A stretch of 64,000 bases of DNA from Anaerolineaceae bacterium (GCA_003569365.1 BGOS01000003.1:128315-192314), one strand, 5' to 3'. Positions 11,500 through 20,469 are shown, counted from the first letter of the stretch. The notes: a model not told the origin generated them from the sequence alone. Numbers and translations are program-made.

Positions 11500-12648
11500 T
11501 TATTTTGTTTCGGCTGGCAGGTTGCCGATTACATCGGCTTCAATGCACAAGTCTGCTCCCAGGGTTTGCACTTGCAGGGCGCTGAGGCGCACGGCATCGT
11601 GCAAAGTGAGGGCGCCGGGGTCGCCCACAGCACTGGGTGCACTGCTGCCGCCAATTACCATTGGTGCCAGAAAGACGCATACGTGATCCACAAGTTTGTC
11701 ATCGAAGAGCGCGCCCAGTAGTTGCGCGCCGCCTTCGGCCAGCACGTTCAGATGTTCTCTGCGACCAAGTTCGGCCATAAGGCTTGGAAGATGAACGCGC
11801 CCATGCGCATCTGCGGGCAGAGTCCAAGTTTCAACACCCTTCGCGGTCAGCGCAGCCTGCAGCGAAGGGTTTATTGATTGAGTTGTGGCGAGAACGGCTT
11901 TGCCGGGCAACGCAGAATCGAAAACACGGGCTGTGGCTGGCACGCGGCCGCGGCTGTCAACAATCACGCGCAGTGGATGCTTTGGCTCGCGGTCTTGTAA
12001 TTCAAGGCGGGTTGTAAGCTGCGGATCGTCCGCAATGACGGTGCCGGCACCGACCAAGATGGCATCGGCGCAATCACGCAGCTTGTGGCCATAGGCGCGT
12101 GCCGCAGCGCCGGTAATCCATTGCGAGTTGCCGTTGCGCGTTGCGATTTTGCCATCGAGGCTGGCGGCAAACTTCGCAGTCAGATACGGAAGCTGCTGCG
12201 TCATGAGCTTGAAGAACGGCTGGTTAAGTTGGCGCGCTTCTTTTTCACAGAGGCCGATGTGCGTTGCGATGCCGGCTGCGCGCAGCATGGCGATGCCGCG
12301 TCCGTTGACAAGCGGGTTGGGGTCGGCCACTGCGGCGTATACCGTGCGCACGCCGGCCGCAATTAATGCGTCGGTGCACGGCGGGGTGCGTCCGTGGTGG
12401 GCGCAGGGCTCGAGCGTGACATAAAGTGCGGCACCCTGCGCGCGCGTGCCTGCAGCAGCTAGTGCCAGCGCCTCCGCATGCGGTGCGCCGGCGTGCGAGT
12501 GCCAGCCTTCTCCCACCACTTCGCCAGCCTGCACCAGAACGGCGCCCACCATTGGGTTGGGGCTGGTGCGGCCACAGGCGAGGGCAGCCAGATGCAAAGC
12601 GCGCTGCATGTGCCGGCGATGGATTGCGGCAGACGGTCGGGATGACAT
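11500..12648 (-). CDS. ribD: Bifunctional diaminohydroxyphosphoribosylaminopyrimidine deaminase / 5-amino-6-(5-phosphoribosylamino)uracil reductase
   Basis: 382 aa; SPNPMVGAVLV, HAEALAL, TLEPCAHHGRTPPC, KFAASLDGKIAT. Confidence 0.95.
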   Translation of the reverse strand: MSSRPSAAIHRRHMQRALHLAALACGRTSPNPMVGAVLVQAGEVVGEGWHSHAGAPHAEALALAAAGTRAQGAALYVTLEPCAHHGRTPPCTDALIAAGVRTVYAAVADPNPLVNGRGIAMLRAAGIATHIGLCEKEARQLNQPFFKLMTQQLPYLTAKFAASLDGKIATRNGNSQWITGAAARAYGHKLRDCADAILVGAGTVIADDPQLTTRLELQDREPKHPLRVIVDSRGRVPATARVFDSALPGKAVLATTQSINPSLQAALTAKGVETWTLPADAHGRVHLPSLMAELGRREHLNVLAEGGAQLLGALFDDKLVDHVCVFLAPMVIGGSSAPSAVGDPGALTLHDAVRLSALQVQTLGADLCIEADVIGNLPAETK

Positions 12649-12745
12649 TAGTTGCCGGCTGTGGTTGCCACTGGCTGCACGCGCCGCAGTGCAAAAAAAT
12701 TAACTAACATTTAAAATTTCGCCTCTCTCTCCAAGCAACAAAAAA

Positions 12746-12769
12746 CCCCGCGAACACTATGCTGCGGGG
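12746..12769 (-). terminator. Terminator-like hairpin proximal to ribD
   Basis: CCCCGC/GCGGGG stem; minus-strand 3' flank reads TTTTTTGTT. Confidence 0.6.
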
Positions 12770-12824
12770 CAAAAGCAAACCACGGGCAAGCACAGTAGGT
12801 GTGCTGCCCGCCTGCTAAACAAAA

Positions 12825-12853
12825 CACCCCGAAGCCTTAAAAACTTCGGGGTG
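12825..12853 (-). terminator. Terminator hairpin downstream of the FMN aptamer (likely expression platform)
   Basis: CACCCCGAAG/CTTCGGGGTG 10-bp perfect stem; minus-strand 3' flank TTTTGTTTAGC. Confidence 0.85.
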
Positions 12854-12899
12854 CAATAGCATGCAGAGCAGTCACCAAACAGGTGCCAGCTCAGATCTA

Positions 12900-13036
12900 C
12901 CTTCTTTCATCCGGACTATACCGTCGGCCTCGAAATTTCATCGAGTCGTGCTGGTGCGTTGGCACCGGCTTGCGGGCTTTACCGCCGATCGGGAATTGCG
13001 ACGCAATTATGTTGTCGCTCACCCTGCCCCGAAGGT
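12900..13036 (-). promoter_or_regulatory. FMN riboswitch (RFN element) upstream of the rib operon
   Basis: Minus strand begins CTTCGGGGCAGGG (complement of 13022-13034) and ends GCCGACGGTATAGTCCGGATGAAAG (complement of 12904-12928), both RFN-type conserved segments; directly upstream of ribD. Confidence 0.95.
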
Positions 13037-13226
13037 GTTATTCAGTTGTGGGTCAATTGTACCGCACTCCGTTGGAATGCACTGCGGCTACTATTTGCGC
13101 ATTTACGCTGGTACCGGATCGGTTGCGGGCGGGCTGCCGGTGTGGGAACTGCTGCTAGTTGCTGCCCGGCGGCCGGTAAAGCTGGTTCGTCTCGGAGGAC
13201 TCAATCGCACACAAATCTCTTAGTGT

Positions 13227-13260
13227 GTTCATGAAATCTTCATACTGGCATCGTAATCTA
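13227..13260 (+). promoter_or_regulatory. Putative OmpR-family direct-repeat box plus -10 for the 13315 gene
   Basis: TTCAT at 13228 and 13239 (11-bp period); TAATCTA at 13254; same arrangement upstream of the 14093 paralogue. Confidence 0.55.
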
Positions 13261-13314
13261 CTGTTGTAGCCGGGCACAGGGCCTGGCGTTGAAATCAGGA
13301 AATGGAGTAACAAA

Positions 13315-13758
13315 ATGTTCAATCGAATCTTTCGGATCAGTTTGATGGTGGCGATCGGCGCCATCTTGGTGGCGGCGATCGGGGCGGCTACAACCGCAGG
13401 CATTGCAGCCGCGCGTGGCGAGCTGGCCATGGGACATGAAGGCGGCATGCAAGCGATGCGCAGGGGTGACGGAAGCCACGGCATGGGAGACCAAATGGGC
13501 GCGGAGGCTGGCGAGACCATGGGGCACCGCGGCCAGCATGCAGAGATGCGGATGGGTGACGCTGAAACAATGGGCCCTGGTGCCAGCATGGGTGCTGGTG
13601 CAGAAGCTGACGTTCAAGCGTCGGCGCCGCAGTGGCTGATGGTTGCGCGAGGCTTGATCCGCGCAGTTGCGAGTGTGGTGCCGCTGGCGCTGATTGTTGC
13701 GGGAATCAGTTGGGTACTGCACCGCACAAACGCAAGCGGCCCGGAATTAGCTGCGTAA
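13315..13758 (+). CDS. Two-TM protein with Met/His/Gly-rich loop, copy 1
   Basis: 147 aa; hydrophobic ends flanking 'MGHEGGMQAMRRGDGSHGMGDQMG...MGHRGQHAEMRMGD'; RBS GGAG; paralogous to 14093-14482. Confidence 0.8.
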   Translation: MFNRIFRISLMVAIGAILVAAIGAATTAGIAAARGELAMGHEGGMQAMRRGDGSHGMGDQMGAEAGETMGHRGQHAEMRMGDAETMGPGASMGAGAEADVQASAPQWLMVARGLIRAVASVVPLALIVAGISWVLHRTNASGPELAA

Positions 13759-13770
13759 GCTGCCATCGAA

Positions 13771-13810
13771 ACGCCTGGTTCGCACGAGCGGGCCGGGCGT
13801 TTTTTGTTTT
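13771..13810 (+). terminator. Intrinsic terminator after copy 1
   Basis: ACGCCTGG...CCGGGCGT hairpin followed by TTTTTGTTTT. Confidence 0.7.
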
Positions 13811-14003
13811 AATTACAGTAGCATGCGGAATTGTAATGTGCGGGTAGTTTTGCGACGTGTCTGCCTTCAAATTGGTTTGATGAATGCGACCGGTCTAGCG
13901 CGCAATTTTGCAGTCCGCTCCCACGTTTGGCCGATGCCGACTGCCGGCACCATCATTGTGAACCAGTGTGCGCGGTAAAATTGGCGCAAGATCTGCGCCA
14001 GTT

Positions 14004-14037
14004 GTTCACAATATCTACATATTTGCTGGTTAATCTA
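14004..14037 (+). promoter_or_regulatory. Putative OmpR-family direct-repeat box plus -10 for the 14093 gene
   Basis: TTCAC at 14005 and TACAT at 14016 (11-bp period); TAATCTA at 14031; 26-nt box-to-(-10) offset identical to copy 1. Confidence 0.55.
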
Positions 14038-14092
14038 TAGGTAAGGCCGGGCGCAAGTCCGGCGATAAATCAACAAATTTGGGAGAAACATT

Positions 14093-14482
14093 ATGTTTTA
14101 TCGGATGTACAGGATCAGCTTGATGGTTACTATTGGAGCAATCTTGGTGGCTGCGCTGGGCGCAGCGGCTACCGCCGGCGTGGCAGCTTTGCGGGGTGAG
14201 CCGGGCATGGGTATGCGGCATCTGGGCGGCGGGGGCATGGAGATGCACATGCGTGGGCGGCATCATGACGGAGGATATGGCAAAGGACCGGAGATGGAGC
14301 AAGGCGAGGACAGTACAGTTAGCCCCGCGCCCGCCGCGACGAACATGGTGCGGCCGGTGCCGCCACAGTGGCTAATGATTGCGAGTGGGTTGCTCCGCGC
14401 AGTTGTTGCGCTTGTGCCACTTTCGTTGATTGTTGCCGGGCTCAGCTGGATCCTTCACCGCACGTCTGTGCCAACTACTTAG
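14093..14482 (+). CDS. Two-TM protein with Met/His/Gly-rich loop, copy 2
   Basis: 129 aa; 'MFYRMYRISLMVTIGAILVAALGAAATAGVAALRGE...PQWLMIASGLLRAVVALVPLSLIVAGLSWILHRT' matches copy 1 at both ends; RBS GGGAG. Confidence 0.8.
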   Translation: MFYRMYRISLMVTIGAILVAALGAAATAGVAALRGEPGMGMRHLGGGGMEMHMRGRHHDGGYGKGPEMEQGEDSTVSPAPAATNMVRPVPPQWLMIASGLLRAVVALVPLSLIVAGLSWILHRTSVPTT

Positions 14483-14606
14483 CATTCTGGCTAACTGTAT
14501 GAGTTATGAATCAGGCTGCGTTATCGGATGAACTTTCGCCGTGGGCTTGCTTCTGTCTGAGATGGTATGAGCACCTGCAGGTGATGGTACCGGTGGGAGT
14601 TATCAA

Positions 14607-15296
14607 GTGACCAAGACCATACTGGTGGTTGATGATGAAGAACGCATCACAGATCTACTGCGCTCTTACCTCGAGCAGGCAGCGTATCGTGTGCTGACGG
14701 CTGGGAACGGGCGCAGTGGGCTGGAGCTGGCACGTGCCGATAAGCCGGATCTGATTGTGCTGGACTTGATGATGCCGGAGATGGACGGAGTGGAGTGCTT
14801 GCGCCTTTTGCGGGCAGAGCAGACAACTCCCGTAATCCTGCTCACTGCGCGCGTTGAGGATGAGGACAAGGTGCTGGGGTTGGAGCTTGGCGCAGATGAC
14901 TATGTGACCAAACCCTTTAGCCCGCGGGTGTTGTTGGCGCGCATCCGTGCCGTAATGCGGCGGGGTGGACAGGCGGATCCCATCCCCAGTGTGCTGCGCG
15001 CAGGCAGAATTGTGCTTGACCGGGTTTCGCATGTGGTTTCTGCGGACGGGAAAGTTGTGGATCTGACACCGTCGGAGTTCGAGCTGTTGGCAGCGCTGCT
15101 GGGTGCGCCTGGCCGCGTATTTACGCGGCTTGAGCTGCTCGACCGGATTCAGGGCACTGCTTTCGAGGGCTATGAACGCACTGTGGATGCGCATGTTAAA
15201 AATCTTCGCATGAAACTTCAGGCTTGCGGAATGGATGCGCAGAAGTCCGTCGAGACTGTGTATGGCGTGGGCTACCGGCTGCGGCGCGAAGGCTAA
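14607..15296 (+). CDS. OmpR/PhoB-family response regulator
   Basis: 229 aa; receiver (VVDDEERI, DLMMPEMDG, KPFSP) plus winged-helix output (LTPSEFELLAALL...GVGYRL). Confidence 0.93.
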   Translation: MTKTILVVDDEERITDLLRSYLEQAAYRVLTAGNGRSGLELARADKPDLIVLDLMMPEMDGVECLRLLRAEQTTPVILLTARVEDEDKVLGLELGADDYVTKPFSPRVLLARIRAVMRRGGQADPIPSVLRAGRIVLDRVSHVVSADGKVVDLTPSEFELLAALLGAPGRVFTRLELLDRIQGTAFEGYERTVDAHVKNLRMKLQACGMDAQKSVETVYGVGYRLRREG

Positions 15297-16627
15297 TGTT
15301 TAAGCGCGGTTCCCTCGCCTTGAATTTGGTACTCGCGTTTGTTGCGGTAGGGCTTGCCGGCACGCTGTCGTTTGCCTTTATGATGCGGCGCGCTGGCATG
15401 GCGGAATTCGGCGATTTTTTTGAGATGCGTTACCGGGGCGATTTCGCGCGCGATCTTGTTGACTTGCACCGGCGTGATGGAAACTGGGACGATGCTGCGG
15501 AGTTTTTTCAGCGCCACGGCCGGCGGGCTGGCAATCGCCCTGAACCGGCATTGCTGGACGCAGACGGGCGCGTTGTAGTGCCGGGCGCTGGTTTTCGTGA
15601 AGGCGATGAAATTGAGCCCGAAGAGCTGCGCGCTGCCGTCCCGCTTATCGGGAAGAGTGGTCGGGTAGGTTGGGTCCTTTATCCGGCCGGACGGGAGCCG
15701 GTGCTCGGCCCGGATGAGGAACGGTTGATTATGCGCATGCGAAATGCGTTGTTGGGCTGGGCAGCTGGCGGCACCGTTGTGGCGATCGCGCTGGGCGTGG
15801 TGTTGGCAACGCGGCTCACCCGGCCGGTGCGGGCATTAACGGCAGCCGCGCGGGCAGTGGCTGCGGGCAAGTATGACAGCGCCGTTGTGGTTCCGGGGTC
15901 CGGTGAACTTGGCGACCTGGCACGGTCGTTCAATCAAATGAGCGCCAGCCTTGCCACCGCGCAGGAACAGCGGCGGCGTCTGTCTGCTGATATTGCCCAT
16001 GATTTGCGCACTCCTTTGAGCATCATATTGGGTCATACGGAGGCGTTGGCTGATGGCTTGCTGCCGCCCTCGGCTGCCACGTTTTCGGTGTTGCATGAGG
16101 AGGCGCAGCGCCTCGATCGGTTGATCGAGGATTTGCGCACACTGTCGCTTGCCGAGAGCGGTAGCATGCAGCTGGCTTTGTCTCCGGTCGAACCGCAGGT
16201 GCTACTGCAGCGCACCGTCAATGCGCACCTGCCGCAGGCGACGCAGCGCGGCGTGGACCTGCAGGTTGGAAGCGTAACTGAGCTGCCAACCGTCAAAATG
16301 GATTTGGACAAGATTTCGCGCGTGCTTGACAATTTGGTGGACAATGCGCTGCGCCACACGCCGGCGGGCGGGCGCGTGCTGCTGGGCGCGGAGATCCATA
16401 GTAGTGGGGTGCGGTTTACAGTTGTTGACACGGGTCCCGGTGTGGCGGCTGTGGATTTGGCGCACATTTTTGAACGCTTTTACCGCGGAGATGGTGCGCG
16501 CGGACGTGGTGGCAGTGGCCTCGGTCTCGCAATCGCCCGCTCGCTCGTTGAGCTGCATGGCGGGACAATTGGTGCGGATAGCGTGCCGGGTGCGGGAACG
16601 ACGATTCACTTTAGCTTGCCACTGTAA
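15296..16627 (+). CDS. Sensor histidine kinase with HAMP domain (BaeS/CpxA-like)
   Basis: Start ATG overlaps the RR stop (TAATG); HAMP, 'SADIAHDLRTPLSIILGH' H-box, N/G1/G2 boxes. Confidence 0.93.
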   Translation: MFKRGSLALNLVLAFVAVGLAGTLSFAFMMRRAGMAEFGDFFEMRYRGDFARDLVDLHRRDGNWDDAAEFFQRHGRRAGNRPEPALLDADGRVVVPGAGFREGDEIEPEELRAAVPLIGKSGRVGWVLYPAGREPVLGPDEERLIMRMRNALLGWAAGGTVVAIALGVVLATRLTRPVRALTAAARAVAAGKYDSAVVVPGSGELGDLARSFNQMSASLATAQEQRRRLSADIAHDLRTPLSIILGHTEALADGLLPPSAATFSVLHEEAQRLDRLIEDLRTLSLAESGSMQLALSPVEPQVLLQRTVNAHLPQATQRGVDLQVGSVTELPTVKMDLDKISRVLDNLVDNALRHTPAGGRVLLGAEIHSSGVRFTVVDTGPGVAAVDLAHIFERFYRGDGARGRGGSGLGLAIARSLVELHGGTIGADSVPGAGTTIHFSLPL

Positions 16628-16673
16628 TCCTAAGGTGCATGCGCGCTTGCCTGCATGGGCTAAACCGTGGAGT

Positions 16674-16910
16674 TTAGTGGCGCTTTGATCCGCGGCTGCG
16701 CATAGGCAGCGCAGGTTTAGCTGTCTCAAGGCTTGGAGCTGATTGTGCAGGTGTCCTACCACCTTTGGTCGGGAAGTTATTTCGGTGATGCACATGTCCC
16801 TTGCTCCAACCTTGAGCCAATAGTTCGGGAATTTCCCAAGGCTCCTCGGTGACTTTCTTTTCTGATCTATCTAATGCGCGAGTAGAATATTGGCGTGCAG
16901 ATTTATTCAA
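16674..16910 (-). CDS. Small hypothetical protein (possible)
   Basis: 78-aa ORF with TTG start (MNKSARQYSTRALDRSEKKVTEEPWEIPELLAQGWSKG...) filling an otherwise empty intergenic gap; no family recognised. Confidence 0.3.
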   Translation of the reverse strand: MNKSARQYSTRALDRSEKKVTEEPWEIPELLAQGWSKGHVHHRNNFPTKGGRTPAQSAPSLETAKPALPMRSRGSKRH

Positions 16911-16922
16911 GGTTTGTGACTT

Positions 16923-17627
16923 ATGTGCGGGCGCTTCACGTTAACCGCTGACGTTGGCGCTGTGCAAGCTGCGTTTAGCTGGGCGGCGCCGGCGCCTGAA
17001 GCCATGTTTGCCGGACCGCGTTACAACATTGCGCCCACGCAGACAGTTTGCGCGGTAGTTTCGGACGGTAGCAACCAACTCGTTCAGCTCAAATGGGGGC
17101 TCGTACCGGCATGGTCAAAAGCATCTCAAATCCTGCCGCCGCTGATTAATGCGCGGGCTGAGACGGTGGCGGAGAAGCCGTCGTTCAGGAGTGCGTTCCG
17201 GCACCGGCGTTGCCTGATTCTGGCTGACGGCTGGTTCGAGTGGCAAGTGCAACCTAACGGCAAGCCCAAGCAGCCGCACTGGGTGGGCTTGCATTCGCGG
17301 CATGTCTTTGCGATGGCTGGCTTGTGGGAAAAGTGGGGACCGCCCGGCGAAACGGAGTTGCGGACCTGCACAATCATCACATGTGAAGCAAGTGCTGTGC
17401 TTGCGCCGCTGCATGCGCGCATGCCAGTGATCTTGGCTCCCGAAAGTTATGCTGACTGGCTGCGGCCGCAGCCGGGAGATGCGCAGGCTTTGCGGGCGCT
17501 GCTGCGGCCGTTTGATGCCGAGCCGTTCGATGTGCGGCCGGTATCCACGATCGTCAACAATGCGCGCATTGATTCTGATGAGTGCGTGCGTCCGCTGGAT
17601 CCAATTGCTCAGGCTGGCGGCCAGTGA
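16923..17627 (+). CDS. SOS response-associated peptidase (SRAP, YedK/HMCES family)
   Basis: MCGRFTL catalytic Cys2 N-terminus; RYNIAPTQ; LINARAETVAEKPSFR; C-terminal VSTIVNNAR. Confidence 0.95.
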   Translation: MCGRFTLTADVGAVQAAFSWAAPAPEAMFAGPRYNIAPTQTVCAVVSDGSNQLVQLKWGLVPAWSKASQILPPLINARAETVAEKPSFRSAFRHRRCLILADGWFEWQVQPNGKPKQPHWVGLHSRHVFAMAGLWEKWGPPGETELRTCTIITCEASAVLAPLHARMPVILAPESYADWLRPQPGDAQALRALLRPFDAEPFDVRPVSTIVNNARIDSDECVRPLDPIAQAGGQ

Positions 17628-17637
17628 GGCGCGCAGC

Positions 17638-18819
17638 TTGAGGTCAACCCGCAGCACTCCGGGTGCGCTCCGTGTGCAAGGTTTTGGCACTTCAATCTTT
17701 ACGGAGATGACGCTGCTGGCGCGCGAGTGTGGTGCGATCAACCTTGCGCAGGGCTTCCCGGATTTTGACGGCCCATTGGAAGTGCAGGCCGCAGCGCTTG
17801 AGGCGTTGCGCTCCGGCGACAACCAGTACGCGGTGTCTCACGGGCAGCTTGATTTGCGCACTGCGGTAGCCGAGCACGCGCTGCGGTTTTATGGGCAGCA
17901 AGTGGACGGCAATTCCGAGGTGACTGTTACCAGTGGCGCCACCGAGGCAATTTTTGCTGCCTTGCAAGCACTTGTTGATCCTGGCGACGAGGTAATTGTT
18001 TTCGAGCCTTTCTACGACAGCTACGTGCCGAGTGTGGTGATGGCCGGGGGCGTGGCGCGCAGTGTGGCCTTGCGACCGCCGGCTTGGAACTTTGACCCGC
18101 AAGAACTTGCGCAAGCGTTTAACACGCGCACGCGCGCAATCCTCATCAACACTCCCCACAACCCCACGGGAAAAGTATTCTCGCAAGCCGAGCTTGAGTG
18201 CATCGCTGCTTTGTGCAGGGAGTGGAATGTGCTTGCGCTTGTGGATGAAGTGTACGAGCACCTTACCTATGATGGTGTGGCACATGTCCGGCTGGCGCAG
18301 CTGGCTGGTATGCGCGAGCGCACGCTGACTATCAGCAGTGCCGGCAAGACTTTTAGTTACACGGGCTGGAAGATTGGCTGGGTGATCGCACCACCGGCGT
18401 TGACCGCGGCGGTGCGCAGCGCGCACCAGTTCATCACCTTCTCCACGGCAACTCCGCTGCAGCATGCGGCGGCTGCCGGATTGCGGCTGCCCGACAGCTA
18501 TTTCTCTACGCTGGCGCACGAGTATTTGGAGAAGCGTAACTTTCTTGCGGGTGTGTTGCAGCGCGCGGGCCTGGGCGTGTTGGATTGCGCCGGCACATAT
18601 TTTTTGATGGCTGATATTGCCGCGCGTGGGTTTGCAGACGACGTAGAGTTCTGCCGCTTTCTCACGCGCAATGTGGGCGTGGCTGCGGTTCCACCTTCCG
18701 CGTTTTTCTCCGATGCTAACAAAGCATTAGGCAAGCGCTATGCGCGCTTCTCATTCTGCAAGAAAATGGCAACGCTGCAGCTGGCGGCGGAGCGCCTTGA
18801 GCAGCCGTGGAAACCGTAG
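17638..18819 (+). CDS. PLP-dependent class I/II aminotransferase (kynurenine/methionine aminotransferase-like)
   Basis: NLAQGFPDFDGP, TSGATEAIFAALQAL, HNPTGKVF, SSAGKTFSYTGWKIGW; upstream part of the ORF overlaps SRAP so start placed near 17638. Confidence 0.88.
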   Translation: MRSTRSTPGALRVQGFGTSIFTEMTLLARECGAINLAQGFPDFDGPLEVQAAALEALRSGDNQYAVSHGQLDLRTAVAEHALRFYGQQVDGNSEVTVTSGATEAIFAALQALVDPGDEVIVFEPFYDSYVPSVVMAGGVARSVALRPPAWNFDPQELAQAFNTRTRAILINTPHNPTGKVFSQAELECIAALCREWNVLALVDEVYEHLTYDGVAHVRLAQLAGMRERTLTISSAGKTFSYTGWKIGWVIAPPALTAAVRSAHQFITFSTATPLQHAAAAGLRLPDSYFSTLAHEYLEKRNFLAGVLQRAGLGVLDCAGTYFLMADIAARGFADDVEFCRFLTRNVGVAAVPPSAFFSDANKALGKRYARFSFCKKMATLQLAAERLEQPWKP

Positions 18820-19178
18820 TGCTTTGCGTTGCGCCGGGCGTAGCGCGGGATGTGATTGATTTTCTTGAGCAGCAGTTTTATGGTCGCGGTTGGGCACCGT
18901 TGGTGTTACCCGCCACAGAGGTTGCGCCGGAAAATCTAAAGGGCGTGCTTGCACTTGTGGCATACACGGCGGATTGGCCGGTTGAAATGTTGGAGCCGTG
19001 GTTGGCTGCCCTGCGGGCGGCGGCTGGTCCGCGTAAGCGCTTGCTGGCTTTGCTGCCGCGTGCGCCACATATGTATTCAGCTGAGATCCAGTCGTTGTGG
19101 AGTGCCGCTTTAGGTGGCGGTTATAGCACTGCGGATGCCATCTCGATAATTGATGACTTCGTTGCCGGCCGCGCCTAA
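18807..19178 (+). CDS. Hypothetical protein
   Basis: 123 aa, starts inside the end of the aminotransferase gene and ends inside the next gene's start; operon-like overlap. Confidence 0.6.
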   Translation: METVVLCVAPGVARDVIDFLEQQFYGRGWAPLVLPATEVAPENLKGVLALVAYTADWPVEMLEPWLAALRAAAGPRKRLLALLPRAPHMYSAEIQSLWSAALGGGYSTADAISIIDDFVAGRA

Positions 19179-20421
19179 CGGACAGCCGCGGCCGGTTGTG
19201 TTGCTGCTGGCAACCGCCAACACCTACCGGTCGCAGTCGTTTTCCGTCGCAGCAAAAAAGCTGGGGATTGAAATTTTGTGGGGATTGGACATGCCCGCCG
19301 CATTGTGCAGTGGCTGGCCAAATGTTGTGCCCTTGGAATTACGGGATCCTGCCGCAGCCGCTGCTGAAATCGTTCTGCTTGCAGAGCGCCGCGGTTTGAG
19401 CGCGGTGCTTGCCCTTGATGATGCTGCAAGCTTGGCGGCGGCCGATGCGTGCGCGCGCTTGGCGCTGGCGCACAATGCGCCTGCGGCGGCGTTGGCTGCG
19501 CGCGACAAACTTGTGATGCGCCAGTGCCTGCGGGCTGCTGGCGTGCCCGGTCCAAACTTCAGTGCGCATGGCCTTCATACTGATGCGGCTGCACTCGCTG
19601 AGCGCGTGAGCTATCCATGTGTGCTCAAGCCGACGCTGCTGAATGGGAGTCGCGGCGTCATCCGCGCCAATACTGCGGCGGAGTTTGTGGCTGCATGGGC
19701 GCGTGTGCGCGCAATTGTGCTGGGCGCGGCAGGCACACAAATTCTTGTAGAAGACTATATGCCGGGCGCTGAGGTGGCGGTGGAGTGCCTGCTAACAACC
19801 GCCGGCTTGCAGGTGATTGCGGTGTTTGACAAACCGGATGCACTGCATGGCCCGTTTTTTGAGGAGACGATCTATGTAACACCGTCGCGGCTATCCGATG
19901 CGGTGCTGGCAGAGATTGCGGCTGTGACCGCGCACGCAGCAGCTGCGCTTGGGTTGCGCACGGGTCCGCTGCACGCTGAGCTGCGCATCAATGCAGCAGG
20001 TGTATGGCCGCTGGAGTTGAACGCGCGCTCGATTGGCGGGCGATGCTCCAGTACTGTGCGGCTGGATTCTGGTGTGGCTTTAGAGGAGTTGATTCTGCTG
20101 CAAGCCGTGGGCCTCCCGCTGCCGCAGATTCTGCGGGAGCCGGGCAGTCGCGGCGTGATGATGATTCCGATTCCGGCTGATGGGTTGCTGCGCGAAGTGC
20201 GCGGTTTGGATGCCGCGCGGGCTGTTGCCGGTGTGGATGAGGTGGACATTAGCGCGCGGCTGCATTACCCGCTCGTGCGCTTGCCGGAAGGCGACGGTTA
20301 TTTAGGATTTATATTGGCGCACGCTGACACGCCGGCAGCAGTTGAGCAAGCGTTGCGGGCTGCTCACCGCTATCTGGATTTTGTGGTTGAGCCGCACATC
20401 CCGCTGCTTGCAAATCGATAG
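19153..20421 (+). CDS. ATP-grasp domain ligase (carboxylate-amine ligase type)
   Basis: VLKPTLLNGSRGVIRA, ILVEDYMPGAEVAVECLL, LHAELRINAAGVWPLELNARSIGG ATP-grasp motifs. Confidence 0.85.
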   Translation: MTSLPAAPNGQPRPVVLLLATANTYRSQSFSVAAKKLGIEILWGLDMPAALCSGWPNVVPLELRDPAAAAAEIVLLAERRGLSAVLALDDAASLAAADACARLALAHNAPAAALAARDKLVMRQCLRAAGVPGPNFSAHGLHTDAAALAERVSYPCVLKPTLLNGSRGVIRANTAAEFVAAWARVRAIVLGAAGTQILVEDYMPGAEVAVECLLTTAGLQVIAVFDKPDALHGPFFEETIYVTPSRLSDAVLAEIAAVTAHAAAALGLRTGPLHAELRINAAGVWPLELNARSIGGRCSSTVRLDSGVALEELILLQAVGLPLPQILREPGSRGVMMIPIPADGLLREVRGLDAARAVAGVDEVDISARLHYPLVRLPEGDGYLGFILAHADTPAAVEQALRAAHRYLDFVVEPHIPLLANR

Positions 20422-20469
20422 AACGGCGCCGGGGCTGCGCCAAACTAATTTGTGGTGCGTGATGCGGGT

